A DNA stretch of 64,000 nt from CAZYFH01 sp965249175 (lineage in GTDB: Bacteria; Acidobacteriota; Vicinamibacteria; Vicinamibacterales; UBA8438). Both the position numbers and the translations under genes were made by a program. The notes under the pieces are model-generated. The model was not told where the DNA came from, ran no database searches, and saw nothing but the letters and a program-made list of their open reading frames with translations. Below, piece by piece: positions 34,754-43,346 of this stretch (the first letter of the stretch is position 1; each line of letters starts with the position of its first letter). The stretch lies in assembly GCA_965249175.1 (NCBI GenBank), contig OZ252227.1, forward strand, positions 930,001 through 994,000, written 5' to 3'.

Positions 34754-34901
34754 GGGCTTCTCCTGTTGGCGGTTCCGTGCGAAACCGGAGCATACCCTAG
34801 AGCGACCGTTGACCGCCGGTCATGCTGCGCCGGCGGGGCAACGGTCGAGCAGTGGCAGGTCGGGCTGTAGTACGGGTCTGACTGGCGGTGAGCGCGGAGA
34901 C

Positions 34902-35336
34902 CTACCTCCGGTCGGTCGGATCCCTGCCGTCTCTCGGCGCGCCGGTGCCAGACGAACCGAGAAACAGCTTGCTCCCATCGGCGAACGTGACGTCCCTGCC
35001 GTTTGCCTTTTGCGATCCGTCCTTCGCCCGAAAACCCGCCACAAAGATCTCGGTGCCAGCCAGCAAGGACTCTTTTGTGAATCCTCTCCTGAGTAGACTG
35101 GTCGGCGGACCCCCTTCAATCATCCAGCGTTCCTCCTCGCCGTCCGGCTGCGCCACGTCGATGTGAATCCACGTATGGGGATTCACCCATTCCATCCTGA
35201 CGACCGTGCCGCTCAACTCGACCGGGCTGGCCGCGTCGAATTCTGCGGCGAACGCATGATGCGCCAACACCGGAGCGACGGCAACCATCACGAGTAACCC
35301 GACGCCGACACCCACGAACACTAGCGCTGTTCGCAT
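34902..35336 (-). CDS. DUF6152-family exported protein
   Basis: 144 residues. A signal ends APVLAHHAFAAEFD; the LAHHAFAAEFD followed by VELSGTVVRMEWVNPHTWIHIDV is the unmistakable DUF6152 core. The His pair and the NPHTWI block suggest metal or membrane contacts but no function is known. In acidobacterial genomes it usually lies with secreted proteins carrying a TGIW/QGMW motif, exactly as here. Confidence 0.88.
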   Translation of the reverse strand: MRTALVFVGVGVGLLVMVAVAPVLAHHAFAAEFDAASPVELSGTVVRMEWVNPHTWIHIDVAQPDGEEERWMIEGGPPTSLLRRGFTKESLLAGTEIFVAGFRAKDGSQKANGRDVTFADGSKLFLGSSGTGAPRDGRDPTDRR

Positions 35337-35383
35337 CGGACGTGCCTCCCGCTCTCGAATCCACGTGGTCTCATGTCAAGGTC

Positions 35384-36610
35384 TCAGCGACCGTTCGGGT
35401 TCGTCTCTTCCCAGGTCTTCAAGAGCTCCCGCTTTTCCTGCAGCTCTCTTTCGCGGATCGCCGCCTCGCGAGCGGCTTCGTCCAGCGCCCACTGCCGATC
35501 GCTGCGAGCGGCTCGGATGGCATTCACCATGCCGTAGTTGTGCTCGTGACACGCATACTCGAAGAGCCTGTCTTGGTTCCCGGCGGTCGCCCACGGATCG
35601 AGCGTGAAATAGTTGACCGTGCTCCACGGTCTCACGAACACGCTGGGATCTTGGACCGTGTAGCGGTACTCGAGCGTGTCCGCATCGATCCGTGTGAAGC
35701 GTTCAGTCAGGTGGAATGTCTCTCCGGTTCCCGGGTAGTAGTGGACGTGCGCCGACCCGCCGAACGGTCCCCCGTGAGCCGGAACTGCGTTCTCCACGGT
35801 GTTCTTGAAGTTCGCCGTGTCGACCACCAAGGTGTCGCCTTCCCACCGGCCGCGCGAATCCCCATTCCACTGGCGGATGGCTATTCCTAGCGGGGCGTGC
35901 TCGCTCACGGGGATGATTCGCACATACCCGTATGGCATCACGATGCTCACATACCCCGGCGTCTGCACGATCTCCTTGAGCGGCTGCTGACCACTCCCCA
36001 GCATTTCGCCCGGTAGGCCGTTGCGGGTGATGCATCGCTCCGACAGACCCCGGTCCTCCCAATCATCGGCCTGGCTGCGCCCACTCCGCGCCTGCTCTCT
36101 CGCATCCCAGATCGCCAGGGCTTCGCGGGTCAGAGGCGGCATCCGCCCATCTGTCGGGTCCACGATTTGTGAGGTGCGCAGGGAGAGCTTTGGCGAAGTA
36201 GGGTCGGCACTCCAGAAGGCGTTGTACTCGGCGCCGGCAATCCGAAACCCTGGTCGGCCATCGTCCGCGGCGTCGGACCGCGCGTAGCGTCTCACATCCT
36301 GTTGCACGAGCTCGACAGCGATGGCGTCATCGTCGTCGTCGCTCACGACGCGGCGTAGCCCGAGGCGCTCCCGTTCGGCGACTTCTTCTGGAGTCATGAA
36401 CTCCCGCATACCGAACTCGGCCGGTCGCTCGAGCGGTGTGTAGGTCCGCGTGTCCCACATGCCCTGTAGATCCGGGTCGCCCCACGGGGTGGTCGGCGAC
36501 ATGTAGTCGGGCTGCCCTTGGGATTGGCCCACGATCGATACCGGCGCCAGACCTATCACCGCGAACGCGACGACAGATACGCCTGCTCTTGCGAACACTC
36601 GACAGCTCAC
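35384..36610 (-). CDS. Exported hypothetical protein of the DUF6152-associated cluster (A)
   Basis: About 408 residues from a GTG at 36610, preceded by GGGGGAGGTG and overlapping the upstream stop (GTGA). A signal ends IVGQSQG. WGDPDLQGMWDTRTYTPLERP, CITRNGLPGEMLG, RWEGDTLVVDTANFKN and YTVQDPSVFVRPWST show the same architecture as the next gene, so the pair are paralogues. The family is very common in Acidobacteria, with no assigned activity. Likely cotranscribed with the preceding paralogue. Confidence 0.85.
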   Translation of the reverse strand: MSCRVFARAGVSVVAFAVIGLAPVSIVGQSQGQPDYMSPTTPWGDPDLQGMWDTRTYTPLERPAEFGMREFMTPEEVAERERLGLRRVVSDDDDDAIAVELVQQDVRRYARSDAADDGRPGFRIAGAEYNAFWSADPTSPKLSLRTSQIVDPTDGRMPPLTREALAIWDAREQARSGRSQADDWEDRGLSERCITRNGLPGEMLGSGQQPLKEIVQTPGYVSIVMPYGYVRIIPVSEHAPLGIAIRQWNGDSRGRWEGDTLVVDTANFKNTVENAVPAHGGPFGGSAHVHYYPGTGETFHLTERFTRIDADTLEYRYTVQDPSVFVRPWSTVNYFTLDPWATAGNQDRLFEYACHEHNYGMVNAIRAARSDRQWALDEAAREAAIRERELQEKRELLKTWEETNPNGR

Positions 36611-37491
36611 CGTGCACCTCCCCCACTGCCTGACCCTTCGACGAGGCCCCCATAGACATACTCCTCGGCCAGATCCACGCACTTGAACTCCAGCAATCGC
36701 ACGTCCTCTTCGATGCGACGATAGAGGGGCATTCGCATGCTCCATGGTCTCGTGAAGACGTTTGGGTCTTCGATGGTGGCTTCGTACATGAGGTGGTAGG
36801 GGCTGATGGGTGTGTAGCGTTCGACAACGTGAAGCGCGTCGCTGTGGTAGTTGCCGGCGCGGTCGAACCACGCCAGGCCATTGAAGCCCCTCACGTCGAC
36901 CACCAACGTATCCTCCTCCCAGTGTCCGTTCGACCACCCCATCCAGCTATCGACAGGCGCCGTCGTGGGCCGGCCCAAGGGGATCGTGCGATTGGCGCTC
37001 GCGAACTGATACGCGATGACGACTTTCTCCGTGCTCTGAATGATCTGAAACGGAAATGGGAGATACGTAGCGCGTGGCACCCCGGGCAGATAGCACTTGG
37101 CCTCCGGGTCGCCAACGGTGTTCACGTTGTCGTGATCAACGGTCAGCCGATTCTCGAAGTTCTCGCGCCTCTTCGCCAGCGCCTCCGGGCGGTACGGGAT
37201 CTCGTTGCCGTCCACGACGCCCTGCCCCGCCGGCTGAGCGCCCCACACGCCGAGGCGCGCCACAAACGGCCCCGGCTGCACCCCATGGTCCTGAATGTCC
37301 CAGTTGGCCGTGGCGAAGGCCTGCCAGATGCCGGTGAGGTCCGGGTGTGACGTCCCGGGCAAACGTGGTGCGCGATAGGACTCGGTCTGTCCGACGGTCG
37401 TTTCGACAGACAGCGATAGACCCGCGACGACGGCGGCCGCCAGGGTTGCCATCGCAACGATCCAGCCTCTGACCCTCTGCGAATTGCTCAT
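36607..37491 (-). CDS. Exported hypothetical protein of the DUF6152-associated cluster (B)
   Basis: About 294 residues from the ATG at 37491, with a signal region ending SVETTVGQTES. HPDLTGIWQAF, YLPGVPRATYLPFPFQIIQ, HWEEDTLVVDVRGFNG and ATIEDPNVFTRPWSMRMP parallel the downstream paralogue but the protein is shorter. The DPxVFxRPW motif shared by both is a family marker. Coupled to the next gene by a 4-base overlap. Confidence 0.85.
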   Translation of the reverse strand: MSNSQRVRGWIVAMATLAAAVVAGLSLSVETTVGQTESYRAPRLPGTSHPDLTGIWQAFATANWDIQDHGVQPGPFVARLGVWGAQPAGQGVVDGNEIPYRPEALAKRRENFENRLTVDHDNVNTVGDPEAKCYLPGVPRATYLPFPFQIIQSTEKVVIAYQFASANRTIPLGRPTTAPVDSWMGWSNGHWEEDTLVVDVRGFNGLAWFDRAGNYHSDALHVVERYTPISPYHLMYEATIEDPNVFTRPWSMRMPLYRRIEEDVRLLEFKCVDLAEEYVYGGLVEGSGSGGGAR

Positions 37492-37654
37492 TTGGACACC
37501 AACCCCCGGCCCCACCTGAACGCTCCCCGCGCGAATAGGCCAAGCTTACGTAGTTGTGAGATTGCCATCAACCGAAAACGCTTGATGGCCGCAGGAGATC
37601 GCGCACGGTGCCAGGGTTCGGGATGACGTGTGCGATCATATGGGGGTGAAGACC

Positions 37655-38611
37655 ATGAAGACCATCAGGAACCGCACCACCGTTGTTCTCACGATCTCGG
37701 GTTTCGTCACGCTCGTCAGCGCCTGCGCGGAAGCCCCCACGGCGACCGTGGAGGCCGCCCGAGCGCGAGTCGCGGCCGTGGCCGCCGAAGGCCAGGTCTA
37801 TGCTCCGCAGGAATACGCTGCGGCCCGCGACGCTGTCGGAAGACTCGATGCCGAGCTGCAGGCCCAGAACGACCGGTTCGCGCTCACCCGGTCCTACGAC
37901 CAAGTCACCCAGCTTGCCGCCGAGGTCGACACCGCCGCCACCACGGTCGAGACGGCCATCGAGGCGGAACAGGAGCGTCTCCAGATGGAGACTCGCGGGC
38001 TGGTGGCTGATGCCGAGGATGCGCTCGACGATGCGCGACCGGCTATCGACGAGCTCGATGACGAGGACGCCGACGTGCTGCGTGCAGACGTCGCGCAAGT
38101 GGAGTCATCACTCGCCACCGTGGAAGCGGACCTTCGGGCCGGAGATTATGCGGGGGCCAATCAAGGCGCCCGGTCAGCCGTAGCCGCCGCACGCGGCATC
38201 GGGACCTCCTTGGCGGCAATGGCAACTGCCGAGGAGCCAGTCGACGAGGATACGGTGACCCGCGCGGTCCGCGGGGGCTTCGACTTACCCCGCCGGGCGT
38301 ACGCGACCGGCCAGCCGCTCGAACCGGGTCCTTACCGCGTACGGCTCACCGACGAATCGGCGCCCGTCGTCGACCAAGAGCCGCCCACGGCCACGCGCTG
38401 GGTCGAGTTCCTTCACGAAGAGGACGGGGCCGTCGCCGGCAGGGCGCTAGCCGCCGTCGTGCCGGACTCCGAGATTGAAGACATAGCCGTGGACTGGGTG
38501 CCGCGTAATCAGGTCCGAGTCGACGAGCTGCTCGGAGGCGACTACGTCCGCGTCTGGCTCAACCGCGGTGGGTCAAGCTACCTGGCACACATGCCGACAT
38601 CTGCGCCCTGA
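37655..38611 (+). CDS. Lipoprotein with coiled-coil region and C-terminal extension
   Basis: 318 residues from MKTIRNRTTVVLTISGF at 37655. The signal ends in TLVSAC (lipobox), so it is lipid-anchored. A helical, Ala/Glu-rich central part (VEAARARVAAVAAEGQVYAPQEYAAARDAV..., AGDYAGANQGARSAVA) resembles DUF4398-type periplasmic coiled coils. The C-terminal third is a different domain without a match I recognise. The gene is divergent from the DUF6152 cluster. Confidence 0.7.
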   Translation: MKTIRNRTTVVLTISGFVTLVSACAEAPTATVEAARARVAAVAAEGQVYAPQEYAAARDAVGRLDAELQAQNDRFALTRSYDQVTQLAAEVDTAATTVETAIEAEQERLQMETRGLVADAEDALDDARPAIDELDDEDADVLRADVAQVESSLATVEADLRAGDYAGANQGARSAVAAARGIGTSLAAMATAEEPVDEDTVTRAVRGGFDLPRRAYATGQPLEPGPYRVRLTDESAPVVDQEPPTATRWVEFLHEEDGAVAGRALAAVVPDSEIEDIAVDWVPRNQVRVDELLGGDYVRVWLNRGGSSYLAHMPTSAP

Positions 38612-38640
38612 GGCTTCGCTCCGCCGACCAACGCATCCGT

Positions 38641-39030
38641 ATGGCAGACACACCGCTCTACAAGGCCGCTTCCGCGTATGCCGACGATGTTCTTGCGCTG
38701 CCCGTCAAGGACATCGAACAGGCCGCGCAGTGGTACACGAAGGCCTTCGGACTGAAGGAGGTCGAGAGGCGGACTGAGCCCACCCCGACCGTCATCCTGG
38801 AACGCGACTGTGTACAGCTCGGTTTTGCAGTGAACGGTGGCGACCCTGCACAAGACGGTGCAGCTGTATCGGTGACCGACATCCACCGAGCCAAAGCAGA
38901 ACTCGAAGCGAACGGCGCCGAGATCTCGAACTGGCGTATTGACGAGCGCGACGGCCAGAAGCTCCAGGTCTTCTTCGTCGTCGCTCCCGATGGTCTCTGC
39001 TACTACTTCTACCAGCCCCTCGAGGAGTAG
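38641..39030 (+). CDS. VOC/glyoxalase-fold protein
   Basis: A 129-residue protein. DDVLALPVKDIEQAAQWYTKAFGLKEVERR and VILERDCVQLGFAVNGGDP, then FFVVAPDGLCYYFYQPL, give the two beta-alpha-beta-beta-beta units of a VOC fold. Usual metal residues are only partly present, so activity is uncertain. It ends 45 bases before the IS1182-type element. That gap resembles the sequence that follows the IS91-type transposase at 51.06 kb and 58.7 kb. Confidence 0.82.
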   Translation: MADTPLYKAASAYADDVLALPVKDIEQAAQWYTKAFGLKEVERRTEPTPTVILERDCVQLGFAVNGGDPAQDGAAVSVTDIHRAKAELEANGAEISNWRIDERDGQKLQVFFVVAPDGLCYYFYQPLEE

Positions 39031-39075
39031 CGACCACCCCGGGCCGCTGCGGCCGACGTGCGCCTGCGTGTGCCC

Positions 39076-40551
39076 CTAGCAGCCCGTGGTGAAAGTCCCT
39101 ATTAGGGATCGACACGATCGATCCCGCGTACTACACTGTCGCGCATGGCGATGGGCAAACGACGACGCCGGGCGCGGCAAGCATCGATGTGGGTTCCCAC
39201 CAGCGACCTGCCTCGCAGTGCGGCGCATCCGTTCTATCAGCGATTGAATCGGATCCTCGATGACACGGGCTTCGACGCGTTCGTCGAGGCGCAATGCGCG
39301 CCGTTCTACGCGGACGGCGTCGGTCGTCCGAGTCTGGCGCCGGGGCGGTACTTCCGGCTGCTGATGCTCGGCTACTTCGAAGGGCTGGACTCGGAGCGGG
39401 CGATCGCGTGGCGGGCGGCCGATTCGCTGAGCATCCGGCAGTTTCTGGACCTCGAGCTGCACGAGGCGCCGCCGGATCACTCGACGCTGTCGCGCACCCG
39501 GCGCCTGATCGACGTCGAGACCCATCAAGCGGTGTTCACGTGGGTGCTGCAGCAACTGGCCGACGCCCAGCTCGTGACCGGGCGGACCCTCGGCATCGAT
39601 GCCACGACGTTGGAAGCGAACGCCGCATTGCGGAGTATCGTGCGCCGGGACACGGGCGAAGGCTACGAGGCGTTTCTGACCGGGCTGGCCGAGGCGTCCG
39701 GCATCGTCACGCCGACCCGCGCTGAGCTGGCCCGGTTCGACCGGAAACGGAAGAAGAAAGGCTCCAACGACGACTGGACGCATCCGCAGGATCCGGACGC
39801 GAAGATCACGAAGCTGAAGGACGGGCGCACGCACTTGGCGCACACCGCGGAGCATGCGGTGGACCTGGAGACGGGGGCCATCGTCGGCGTCACCGTGCAG
39901 GATGCCGACGACGGCGATACGACGACGATGGTCGAGACCCTGATCACGGCGGCCGACCACGTCGAAGCCGTCCTGCCGGCCGGCGCCGGTATCGCCGAGG
40001 TCGTCGGGGACAAGGGGTATCACAGTAACGAGACGATGGTGGCGTTCGCCGCGCTCGGCGTGCGCAGTTATGTTTCGGAGCCGGACCGCGGGCGACGCAA
40101 CTGGACAGGCAAGGCGGCGGCGCGCGACGCCGTGTACGCGAACCGTCGGCGCATTCGGGGCACGCGTGGGCAACGGCTGCTGCGACGGCGGGGCGAGTTG
40201 CTCGAACGCCCCAACGCGCATCTCTACGAGACCGGGCGGCTGCGCCGGGTGCATCTGCGTGGGCATCCCAACATCCTCAAGCGCGTGCTTGTGCACGTCT
40301 GCGGGTTCAATCTTGGGCTCCTCATGCGGCAGCTGACGGGCGTCGGCACGCCGCGGAGCCTCCAAGGCCGCGCGGTCGCCGTCTTCGAGGCCTTGATCGC
40401 TGATCTTGGCCGCCTCTGGACCCTCGTATCGCCCGCGTGGGCGCGAGATGCGCAAGATCTGCCGCACTCGTCGTTTCTCGACCTTATGACACGGTGTCAC
40501 GAACACATGCCCCTCGACCTACGAAAGGGCGTTTTCACCACGGGCTGCTAG
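39076..40551 (+). mobile_element. IS1182-type insertion sequence
   Basis: 1,476 bases. The left end CTAGCAGCCCGTGGTGAAAG (39076) and right end, inverted, CTAGCAGCCCGTGGTGAAAA (to 40551) enclose one transposase gene. CTAG at both outer edges is probably a 4-bp target duplication. The right end supplies the stop codon of the minus-strand gene at 40548. Short relatives with the same ends lie at 58062-58228, 59151-59316 and, degenerate, 18857-18908. Confidence 0.85.
39145..40551 (+). CDS. IS1182/IS5-related DDE transposase
   Basis: An intact 468-residue transposase with an N-terminal DUF772-type domain (FYQRLNRILDDTGFDAFVEAQC, RYFRLLMLGYFEGLDSERAIAW), the first Asp in GRTLGIDATTLEANA, the second in VVGDKGYHSNE and the Glu near RRGELLERPNAHLYETGR. 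The last codons, KGVFTTGC, are read out of the right terminal repeat. Being full length, it could mobilise the short elements that share its ends. Confidence 0.9.
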   Translation: MAMGKRRRRARQASMWVPTSDLPRSAAHPFYQRLNRILDDTGFDAFVEAQCAPFYADGVGRPSLAPGRYFRLLMLGYFEGLDSERAIAWRAADSLSIRQFLDLELHEAPPDHSTLSRTRRLIDVETHQAVFTWVLQQLADAQLVTGRTLGIDATTLEANAALRSIVRRDTGEGYEAFLTGLAEASGIVTPTRAELARFDRKRKKKGSNDDWTHPQDPDAKITKLKDGRTHLAHTAEHAVDLETGAIVGVTVQDADDGDTTTMVETLITAADHVEAVLPAGAGIAEVVGDKGYHSNETMVAFAALGVRSYVSEPDRGRRNWTGKAAARDAVYANRRRIRGTRGQRLLRRRGELLERPNAHLYETGRLRRVHLRGHPNILKRVLVHVCGFNLGLLMRQLTGVGTPRSLQGRAVAVFEALIADLGRLWTLVSPAWARDAQDLPHSSFLDLMTRCHEHMPLDLRKGVFTTGC

Positions 40552-40946
40552 AAGAAAAAGACGAAGGAATAGTAGATCCAGACGCTGGCGAATACGAGAT
40601 TCAAGAAGCCGAACACACGGAGGGCCTGGGTGCTGAACGCCTCCAGAATGAAGAAGACCAACTGCATGGGGAACCTTGGTGCGGTCATGAACACGATCAT
40701 CCAGAAGACGAGGGCCAATCCGATCACAAAGACCACTACGGCCAGCGTCCCCGCCGCACCCGAAGCCGACACGCTCATTGCTAGTCCTAGAGCGCCCATC
40801 ACAACGCCCAGAATTCTGCATTTCTTATCCGAACGGGAGAGTTGTCTGTAGAACTGGAGAGTTCCGGCCGGCGCGAAGAGGTAGGGACCGCGACCCGCCA
40901 TGACAAGCACGCCGAATAGCACGCTTGAGAGCAGCAGCATGTTCAT
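40548..40946 (-). CDS. Small integral membrane protein, stop codon formed at IS insertion site
   Basis: A 132-residue protein with four membrane helices (SSVLFGVLVMAGRGPYLF, LGVVMGALGLAMSVSAS, TLAVVVFVIGLALVFWMIVF, FFILEAFSTQALRVFGFLNLVF). Its final codons FVFFF precede TAG, which is within the CTAG at the IS1182-type boundary, so the original C-terminus may be preserved exactly or be slightly longer. No family recognised. Confidence 0.65.
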   Translation of the reverse strand: MNMLLLSSVLFGVLVMAGRGPYLFAPAGTLQFYRQLSRSDKKCRILGVVMGALGLAMSVSASGAAGTLAVVVFVIGLALVFWMIVFMTAPRFPMQLVFFILEAFSTQALRVFGFLNLVFASVWIYYSFVFFF

Positions 40947-41682
40947 GATGAGAGCATAGGCCGCGTGGGACTAGAGATCTCGAGCCGCCGGGCCCGTAGG
41001 ATGGGGCCTGCACTACGGATTCGGCATGTCCTCGACTGCACTCGCCGGCAACCACTCTTGATGAGCAAGTCGGGAATACCGTGAAACATGTGTCACGCGT
41101 CGCCCATGTTTAACTGGGCGATATTCGGATTGCTTGTGGCCATCTGCATGCCTGGGCTCGTCATCACCGCGCCCAGGCTGGTTGCGGCACTGCGGACGAC
41201 GATAGAGGCCAACCTACGCCCGGGGCAGAAGATGCCGTCGCAGCCCGTTCTCGTTGGGCTCTCTGTCTTGCAGAACGTCGTCATCATCACCATCGCCGCC
41301 GCGATTGGGACAGCACTGGCACCTCGTGTCGGCCTCACTGCACCGTTCTTCGAAGCGCTGGTTGCCAGGGGACCACTCTGGCCCGCGTTGGCGCCCCAAC
41401 TCGTGCCTACGCTCGTGGTGGGTATCGGCGGTTCACTATTGTTCGTTGCCGTTTACTATTCGATCGTTCGCCCAAGGCTGGACGAGGATACGGTCAGGCA
41501 CGCCGAATATTTGCGAATGACGCTCGGCGTCTCGGGTCGCCTTCTGTACGGCGGAATCGTCGAGGAAGTGCTCGTTCGTTGGGGCCTGATGAGTCTCTTG
41601 GTTTGGGTAGGGGCCTCACTCTTCGAGACCCCAACACCTGGCGTCGTGTGGATGGCGATTGTGACGACCGGTGTCTTATTTG

Positions 41683-43131
41683 GGCTCTTCACCGATTTGA
41701 GTACAAGGGTTGAAGGCTCAAGAAGCGCGCCAGGTCGCGAGACGATCGAATCGGATGAGCCGTGGCCCACTTCAGTTTGAGCAAGAGCAGTTGTTCATTC
41801 TGCATACCGCGTGCGCGGCGGAGGACCGCCTTGATGGTCGTGTTGATCGATTCGACCACGCCGAAGCGAACAGGGTGGAAGCAGTAGGCAGCGATGCCCT
41901 CGAGATGACGAACGAGGAACGCGCCGAGGCGCTCCATCTCGGGGAGCCGTTGCCAGCGCAACGCGGTCACCCAGCCGATGAGGAAGTGCCCCACGCCCAT
42001 CGGCGTCCGATACGTCCACAGGCGGTCGAGCTGTTCGCGCAGGAGACAGGCTTTGAACAGCCGGCGATTCGCGGCAAACAACGTCTGCAGTTCCCGGCGC
42101 TTCGAGCCGCGGACCGTCTTCCAGCGCCGGAGCAGCAACCAGCGTTTCCCGCGCCCATGGGCACGCATCACGGCCCCGGCGCGGAAGAACTCTTGGCGGC
42201 GGACCTCGTCGAGCGCGGCGCTCGCATGCTGGAGGACATGGAATTTGTCGAACACCACGTCGGCCTGCGGCAGCACCTGCGTGACCGCATTGAGATAGGG
42301 CCGGTGCATGTCGGTACACACCGCGTGAATCGCGCCCCGCTGATGCGGGTCGAGATCCTCCGTGAGCAAGGTCGTGGCGGTAGTCGTTGTGCGATCCTGA
42401 CGCAAGCCCATGACCTCGCCGCGCACCACATCCGACAGGACAGTCCAGAAGCGCTGGCCCTTCCCGCGCTGCACCTCATCGAGGCCGATGTGCCGCGGTC
42501 GCCGTTTCCGGCGGGTGCGATCCCACTCGGTCAAGAAGGCCGTCTCGGCGCGCCGGGCTTTGCCCCAGCTGACGCGGTGCCGCACGGCGGCGTGGCTGGT
42601 CGGCATCGACTGGCAATCCAGGCCGATCTGCTGGCGCAAGCGGCGCGTGACCCGGGCCTTCGGGGTGGCAAATTCGATCCGCTCCGTGCGCACCCCGCAG
42701 TGGCGACAGATCACGCGTCGTTGCCGGTAGACCAACGTGACCGGATGCCGTGCCCAGGGCAGATCGTCCCACGTCCGCTCGCGCGCGGCGCGCACGCGGC
42801 CGGTGCGGCGTCCACAGCCGTTGCACACATAGCGCCGTATCCCGCGCCGCTCCAACTGCAACCGCAGGCGACTCTCCACCCCGTCGTCCTCCCGTTCGAC
42901 GCGCACCACTCGGAAGCCCGACAAGCCCAAGATCCAGGTACAATCCCGTTGCGATCCCACGTGTCCTCCCTTCTTGGTTGCACATCAAGAGAGAACAACA
43001 CCGGGTGGTCCGGTGCAAGTGGGATCGCGTTCTTTCGTCCAGGCCGTCGAGCAGGCCGCCCACCTCAATTGCGGCCCGCGCAGGCGGCCGGGTATCACCT
43101 CAGATCGCTGTACTCAAATCGACGAAGAGCC
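41683..43131 (-). mobile_element. ISL3-family insertion sequence A
   Basis: 1,449 bases, with ends GGCTCTTCACCGATTTGAG and, inverted, GGCTCTTCGTCGATTTGAG. It is flanked by a perfect 8-bp duplication CTTATTTG (41675-41682 and 43132-43139), proving simple insertion into the CPBP gene. Confidence 0.93.
41689..42960 (-). CDS. ISL3-family transposase A
   Basis: A 423-residue protein. The N-terminal zinc finger is RYVCNGCGRRTG...VICRHCGVRTE. The DDE-type core has HIGLDEVQRGKGQRFWTVLSDVV, AVCTDMHRPYLNAV, VVFDKFHVLQH and the late FGVVESINTTIKAVLRRARG. The reading frame is complete, so this copy may be active. The stop codon overlaps the left terminal repeat. Confidence 0.9.
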   Translation of the reverse strand: MGSQRDCTWILGLSGFRVVRVEREDDGVESRLRLQLERRGIRRYVCNGCGRRTGRVRAARERTWDDLPWARHPVTLVYRQRRVICRHCGVRTERIEFATPKARVTRRLRQQIGLDCQSMPTSHAAVRHRVSWGKARRAETAFLTEWDRTRRKRRPRHIGLDEVQRGKGQRFWTVLSDVVRGEVMGLRQDRTTTTATTLLTEDLDPHQRGAIHAVCTDMHRPYLNAVTQVLPQADVVFDKFHVLQHASAALDEVRRQEFFRAGAVMRAHGRGKRWLLLRRWKTVRGSKRRELQTLFAANRRLFKACLLREQLDRLWTYRTPMGVGHFLIGWVTALRWQRLPEMERLGAFLVRHLEGIAAYCFHPVRFGVVESINTTIKAVLRRARGMQNEQLLLLKLKWATAHPIRSSRDLARFLSLQPLYSNR

Positions 43132-43346
43132 CTTATTTGGGCTCGGACATTTGCCCAGTCACTTCGCCGTCGGCTGCCGGAAGACGCCGATGTTTGTCGG
43201 GTCGGTCATCGGGCTCAACCTATGGGCGTCGCTGATCTTTGGCTGGTTGTTTTGGCAGCATGGTTTGCTCGCTGCGATCCTGGCGCACATACTATTCCAC
43301 CTGATCTGGCTGCCATTCGACGTGCGACACCTACCGTCCCAGCCGA

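Noticed and set aside
39076..40506. 476-codon minus-strand ORF inside the IS1182-type element
   Set aside because: Antisense shadow of an intact transposase.
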